NCBI GenBank assembly: GCA_964036315.1 | Contig: OZ038479.1 | Span: forward strand, 57,390,246 to 57,454,245 | Reading direction: 5' to 3' | Length of the DNA: 64,000 nt | Origin: Acanthosepion esculentum | Lineage: Eukaryota > Mollusca > Cephalopoda > Sepiida > Sepiidae | In this document: piece after piece, positions 58,201 to 64,000 of the stretch | Numbering within the stretch: the first letter of the stretch is position 1 | Layout of the letters: every line of letters begins with the position of its first letter | The notes under the pieces: model-generated | Databases searched by the model: none | What the model was told of the DNA's origin: nothing | What the model saw: the letters and a program-made list of their open reading frames with translations, nothing else | Program-made: the position numbers and the translations under genes

Positions 58201-61200
58201 GTCATCTGCATCATGTTTGTTGTTAATGTAATGTCTGCTGATAACAAATCCTGGCAGGTCCTCTAATTCTCTTAGTCCTTTTCTCTTGCTGACATCAACT
58301 ATCCTCTCTACAATTACTTTTCAGTTTTTCATCTGAATCTGGCACCAAGACAGTGTCATCTGCATCATGTTTGTTGTTAATGTAATGTCTGCTGATAACA
58401 AATCCTGGCAGGTCCTCTAATTCTCTTAGTCCTTTTCTCTTGCTGACATCAACTATCCTCTCTACAATTACTTTTCAGTTTTTCATCCTAATCTGCGACC
58501 AAGACAGTGTCATCTGCATCATGTTTGTTGTTAATGTAATATCTGCTGATAACAAATCCTGGCAGGTCCTCTAATTCTCTTAGTCCTTTTCTCTTGCTGA
58601 CATCAACTATCCTCTCTACAATTACTTTTCAGTTTTTCATCTGAATCTGCCACCAAGACAGTGTCATCTGCATCATGTTTGTTGTTAATGTAATGTCTGC
58701 TGATAACAAATCCTGGCAGGTCCTCTAATTCTCTTAGTCCTTTTCTCTTGCTGACATCAACTATCCTCTCTACAATTACTTTTCAGTTTTTCATCCTAAT
58801 CTGCGACCAAGACAGTGTCATCTGCATCATGTTTGTTGTTAATGTAATGTCTGCTGATAACAAATCCTGGCAGGTCCTCTAATTCTCTTAGTCCTTTTCT
58901 CTTGCTGACATCAACTATCCTCTCTACAATTACTTTTCAGTTTTTCATCTGAATCTGGCACCAAGACAGTGTCATCTGCATCATGTTTGTTGTTAATGTA
59001 ATGTCTGCTGATAACAAATCCTGGCAGGTCCTCTAATTCTCTTAGTCCTTTTCTCTTGCTGACATCAACTATCCTCTCTACAATTACTTTTCAGTTTTTC
59101 ATCCTAATCTGCGACCAAGACAGTGTCATCTGCATCATGTTTGTTGTTAATGTAATGTCTGCTGATAACAAATCCTGGCAGGTCCTCTAATTCTCTTAGT
59201 CCTTTTCTCTTGCTGACATCAACTATCCTCTCTACAATTACTTTTCAGTTTTTCATCTGAATCTGGCACCAAGACAGTGTCATCTGCATCATGTTTCTTG
59301 TTAATGTAATGTCTGCTGATAACAAATCCTGGCAGGTCCTCTAATTCTCTTAGTCCTTTTCTCTTGCTGACATCAACTATCCTCTCTACAATTACTTTTC
59401 AGTTTTTCATCCTAATCTGCGACCAAGACAGTGTCATCTGCATCATGTTTGTTGTTAATGTAATATCTGCTGATAACGAATCCTGGCAGGTCCTCTAATT
59501 CTCTTAGTCCTTTTCTCTTGCTGACATCAACTATCCTCTCTACAATTACTTTTCAGTTTTTCATCCTAATCTGCGACCAAGACAGTGTCATCTGCATCAT
59601 GTTTGTTGTTAATGTAATGTCTGCTGATAACAAATCCTGGCAGATCCTCTAATTCTCTTAGTCCTTTTCTCTTGCTGACATCAACTATCCTCTCTAGAAT
59701 TACTTTTCAGTTTTAAATCAGAATCTGCCACCAAGACAGTGTCATCTGCATCATGTTTGTTGTTAATGTAATATCTGCTGATAACAAATCCTGGCAGGTC
59801 CTCTAATTCTCTTAGTCCTTTTCTCTTGCTGACATCAACTATCCTCTCTACAATTACTTTTCAGTTTTTCATCTGAATCTGGCACCAAGACAGTGTCATC
59901 TGCATCATGTTTCTTGTTAATGTAATGTCTGCTGATAACAAATCCTGGCAGGTCCTCTAATTCTCTTAGTCCTTTTCTCTTGCTGACATCAACTATCCTC
60001 TCTACAATTACTTTTCAGTTTTTCATCCTAATCTGCGACCAAGACAGTGTCATCTGCATCATGTTTGTTGTTAATGTAATATCTGCTGATAACGAATCCT
60101 GGCAGGTCCTCTAATTCTCTTAGTCCTTTTCTCTTGCTGACATCAACTATCCTCTCTACAATTACTTTTCAGTTTTTCATCCTAATCTGCGACCAAGACA
60201 GTGTCATCTGCATCATGTTTGTTGTTAATGTAATGTCTGCTGATAACAAATCCTGGCAGATCCTCTAATTCTCTTAGTCCTTTTCTCTTGCTGACATCAA
60301 CTATCCTCTCTAGAATTACTTTTCAGTTTTAAATCTGAATCTGCCACCAAGACAGTGTCATCTGCATCATGTTTGTTGTTAATGTAATATCTGCTGATAA
60401 CAAATCCTGGCAGGTCCTCTAATTCTCTTAGTCCTTTTCTCTTGCTGACATCAACTATCCTCTCTACAATTACTTTTCAGTTTTTCATCTGAATCTGCCA
60501 CCAAGACAGTGTCATCTGCATCATGTTTGTTGTTAATGTAATGTCTGCTGATAACAAATCCTGGCAGGTCCTCTAATTCTCTTAGTCCTTTTCTCTTGCT
60601 GACATCAACTATCCTCTCTACAATTACTTTTCAGTTTTTCATCTTAATCTGCCACCAAGACAGTGTCATCTGCATCATGTTTGTTGTTAATGTAATGTCT
60701 GCTGATAACAAATCCTGGCAGGTCCTCTAATTCTCTTAGTCCTTTTCTCTTGCTGACATCAACTATCCTCTCTACAATTACTTTTCAGTTTTTCATCTGA
60801 ATCTGCCACCAAGACAGTGTCATCTGCATCATGTTTGTTGTTAATGTAATGTCTGCTGATAACAAATCCTGGCAGGTCCTCTAATTCTCTTAGTCCTTTT
60901 CTCTTGCTGACATCAACTATCCTCTCTACAATTACTTTTCAGTTTTTCATCTGAATCTGCCACCAAGACAGTGTCATCTGCATCATGTTTGTTGTTAATG
61001 TAATATCTGCTGATAACAAATCCTGGCAGGTCCTCTAATTCTCTTAGTCCTTTTCTCTTGCTGACATCAACTATCCTCTCTAAAATTACTTTTCAGTTTT
61101 TCATCTGAATCTGCCACCAAGACAGTGTCATCTGCACCATGTTTGTTGTTAATGTAATGTCTGCTGATAACAAATCCTGGCAGGTCCTCTAATTCTCTTA

Positions 61201-64000
61201 GTCCTTTTCTCTTGCTGACATCAACTATCCTCTCTACAATTACTTTTCAGTTTTTCATCTGAATCTGCCACCAAGACATTGTCATCTGCATCATGTTTGT
61301 TGTTAATGTAATGTCTGCTGATAACAAATCCTGGCAGGTCCTCTAATTCTCTTAGTCCTTTTCTCTTGCTGACATCAACTATCCTCTCTACAATTACTTT
61401 TCAGTTTTTCATCCTAATCTGCCACCAAGACAGTGTCATCTGCATCATGTTTTTTGTTAATGTAATATCTGCTGATAACGAATCCTGGCAGGTCCTCTAA
61501 TTCTCTTAGTCCTTTTCTCTTGCTGACATCAACTATCCTCTCTACAATTACTTTTCAGTTTTTCATCCTAATCTGCGACCAAGACAGTGTCATCTGCATC
61601 ATGTTTGTTGTTAATGTAATGTCTGCTGATAACAAATCCTGGCAGGTCCTCTAATTCTCTTAGTCCTTTTCTCTTGCTGACATCAACTATCCTCTCTACA
61701 ATTACTTTTCAGTTTTTCATCTGAATCTGCCACCAAGACAGTGTCATCTGCATCATGTTTGTTGTTAATGTAATGTCTGCTGATAACAAATCCTGGCAGG
61801 TCCTCTAATTCTCTTAGTCCTTTTCTCTTGCTGACATCAACTATCCTCTCTACAATTACTTTTCAGTTTTTCATCTGAATCTGGCACCAAGACAGTGTCA
61901 TCTGCATCATGTTTCTTGTTAATGTAATGTCTGCTGATAACAAATCCTGGCAGGTCCTCTAATTCTCTTAGTCCTTTTCTCTTGCTGACATCAACTATCC
62001 TCTCTACAATTACTTTTCAGTTTTTCATCCTAATCTGCGACCAAGACAGTGTCATCTGCATCATGTTTGTTGTTAATGTAATATCTGCTGATAACAAATC
62101 CTGGCAGGTCCTCTAATTCTCTTAGTCCTTTTCTCTTGCTGACATCAACTATCCTCTCTACAATTACTTTTCAGTTTTTCATCTGAATCTGCCACCAAGA
62201 CAGTGTCATCTGCATCATGTTTGTTGTTAATGTAATGTCTGCTGATAAGAAATCCTGGCAGGTCCTCTAATTCTCTTAGTCCTTTTCTCTTGCTGACATC
62301 AACTATCCTCTCTACAATTACTTTTCAGTTTTTCATCCTAATCTGCGACCAAGACAGTGTCATCTGCATCATGTTTGTTGTTAATGTAATGTCTGCTGAT
62401 AACAAATCCTGGCAGGTCCTCTAATTCTCTTAGTCCTTTTCTCTTGCTGACATCAACTATCCTCTCTACAATTACTTTTCAGTTTTTCATCTGAATCTGG
62501 CACCAAGACAGTGTCATCTGCATCATGTTTGTTGTTAATGTAATGTCTGCTGATAACAAATCCTGGCAGGTCCTCTAATTCTCTTAGTCCTTTTCTCTTG
62601 CTGACATCACTTATCCTCTCTATAATTACTTTTCAGTTTTTCATCTGAATCTGCCACCAAGACAGTGTCACCTGCATCATGTTTGTTGTTAATGTAATGT
62701 CTGCTGATAACAAATCCTGGCAGGTCCTCTAATTCTCTTAGTCCTTTTCTCTTGCTGACATCAACTATCCTCTCTACAATTACTTTTCAGTTTTTCATCT
62801 GAATCTGCCACCAAGACAGTGTCATCTGCATCATGTTTGTTGTTAATGTAATGTCTGCTGATAACAAATCCTGGCAGGTCCTCTAATTCTCTTAGTCCTT
62901 TTCTCTTGCTGACATCAACTATCCTCTCTACAATTACTTTTCAGTTTTTCATCTGAATCTGGCACCAAGACAGTGTCATCTGCATCATGTTTCTTGTTAA
63001 TGTAATGTCTGCTGATAACAAATCCTGGCAGGTCCTCTAATTCTCTTAGTCCTTTTCTCTTGCTGACATCAACTATCCTCTCTACAATTACTTTTCAGTT
63101 TTTCATCCTAATCTGCGACCAAGACAGTGTCATCTGCATCATGTTTGTTGTTAATGTAATATCTGCTGATAACAAATCCTGGCAGGTCCTCTAATTCTCT
63201 TAGTCCTTTTCTCTTGCTGACATCAACTATCCTCTCTACAATTACTTTTCAGTTTTTCATCTGAATCTGCCACCAAGACAGTGTCATCTGCATCATGTTT
63301 GTTGTTAATGTAATGTCTGCTGATAAGAAATCCTGGCAGGTCCTCTAATTCTCTTAGTCCTTTTCTCTTGCTGACATCAACTATCCTCTCTACAATTACT
63401 TTTCAGTTTTTCATCCTAATCTGCGACCAAGACAGTGTCATCTGCATCATGTTTGTTGTTAATGTAATGTCTGCTGATAACAAATCCTGGCAGGTCCTCT
63501 AATTCTCTTAGTCCTTTTCTCTTGCTGACATCAACTATCCTCTCTACAATTACTTTTCAGTTTTTCATCTGAATCTGGCACCAAGACAGTGTCATCTGCA
63601 TCATGTTTGTTGTTAATGTAATGTCTGCTGATAACAAATCCTGGCAGGTCCTCTAATTCTCTTAGTCCTTTTCTCTTGCTGACATCAACTATCCTCTCTA
63701 CAATTACTTTTCAGTTTTTCATCCTAATCTGCGACCAAGACAGTGTCATCTGCATCATGTTTGTTGTTAATGTAATGTCTGCTGATAACAAATCCTGGCA
63801 GGTCCTCTAATTCTCTTAGTCCTTTTCTCTTGCTGACATCAACTATCCTCTCTACAATTACTTTTCAGTTTTTCATCTGAATCTGGCACCAAGACAGTGT
63901 CATCTGCATCATGTTTGTTGTTAATGTAATGTCTGCTGATAACAAATCCTGGCAGGTCCTCTAATTCTCTTAGTCCTTTTCTCTTGCTGACATCAACTAT
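40270..64000 (-). repeat. Giant satellite array S4: at least 154 RT-derived 154-bp monomers
   Basis: Head-to-tail 154-bp units fill the window to its end without interruption. On the minus strand the unit encodes the RT segment LEDLPGFVIS...INNKHDADDTVLVADSDEKL, but the usual unit has one base too many to stay in frame and meets a stop. Two units, near 40,761 and 41,684 (aattcctttcag for aattacttttcag), are 153 bp and keep the frame across the join. Main variants are ctgaatctgccacc, ctgaatctggcacc, cctaatctgcgacc and tctagaattac...ttttaaatctg. The tagaattac variant recurs every 616 bp (four units) in 48.3-49.5, 50.5-52.3, 54.2-56.0 and 59.7-60.3 kb, and every 1,694 bp (eleven units) at 42,295, 43,989 and 45,683, so higher-order repeats exist. 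The true length is unknown because the array runs off the window. Confidence 0.97.

Noticed and set aside
40270..64000. CRISPR-like regular repeats
   Set aside because: The period is 154 bp with no unique spacers; units are contiguous and nearly identical along their whole length, in a eukaryotic context. It is satellite DNA.
40270..64000. Satellite as a functional coding repeat (polyprotein of RT segments)
   Set aside because: The standard 154-bp unit shifts frame and meets a stop at each join; only two 153-bp units read through. Long open frames are absent.

Overview
The window is metazoan nuclear DNA: AT-rich, intron-bearing, almost free of single-copy genes, and dominated by transposable elements, old segmental duplications and one very large satellite array. 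Two C2H2 zinc-finger genes with long finger arrays in a terminal exon, abundant Ty3/gypsy and LINE relics, a tRNA-derived SINE and no prokaryotic signal suggest an invertebrate. A mollusc, perhaps a cephalopod, would fit the zinc-finger expansion, but that is inference.

Layout. 1-1.6 kb: AT-rich inverted and direct repeats. 2.2-4.0 kb: decayed LINE reverse transcriptase (RT) on the minus strand, in which one RT segment is repeated seven times (array S1). 4.4-6.1 kb: a collapsed Ty3/gypsy element with two LTRs. 7.5-8.6 kb: a different LINE relic. 9.5-9.9 kb: small satellite array S2. 10-13.7 kb and 22-26.9 kb: two copies of an old tandem duplication, each carrying a minus-strand zinc-finger gene (12 and 9 intact fingers) whose 3' fingers have decayed behind a stop. 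13.7-17.7 kb: repeats including a long imperfect inverted repeat. 18.2-19.8 kb, 33.1-34.5 plus 39.3-40.3 kb, and (more diverged) 27.3-27.7 plus 30.6-31.9 kb: three copies of one ancestral block. The first two run into the 154-bp satellite at the same junction (S3 and S4). The second is split by a degenerate 4.7-kb Ty3/gypsy element with 5-bp target duplications, and the third by a more decayed LTR-element relic. 40.3 kb to the window end: satellite S4, at least 23.7 kb and about 154 monomers.

Main result. Read on the minus strand, the 154-bp monomer encodes the RT segment around the catalytic YADD box (here DADD) of a non-LTR retrotransposon. In S1 the monomers are still joined, in frame, to the preceding RT motif (RGV..GCV....DLLNLYS), so S1 looks like the birthplace, or a close relative of the birthplace, of the satellite. 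S3 and S4 are the same duplicated locus with about 3.4 and at least 154 monomers, a natural before-and-after pair for satellite expansion. S4 shows higher-order repeats of 4 (616 bp) and 11 (1,694 bp) monomers.

No complete, clearly functional gene other than the two zinc-finger genes is supported. Their upstream exons were not found.
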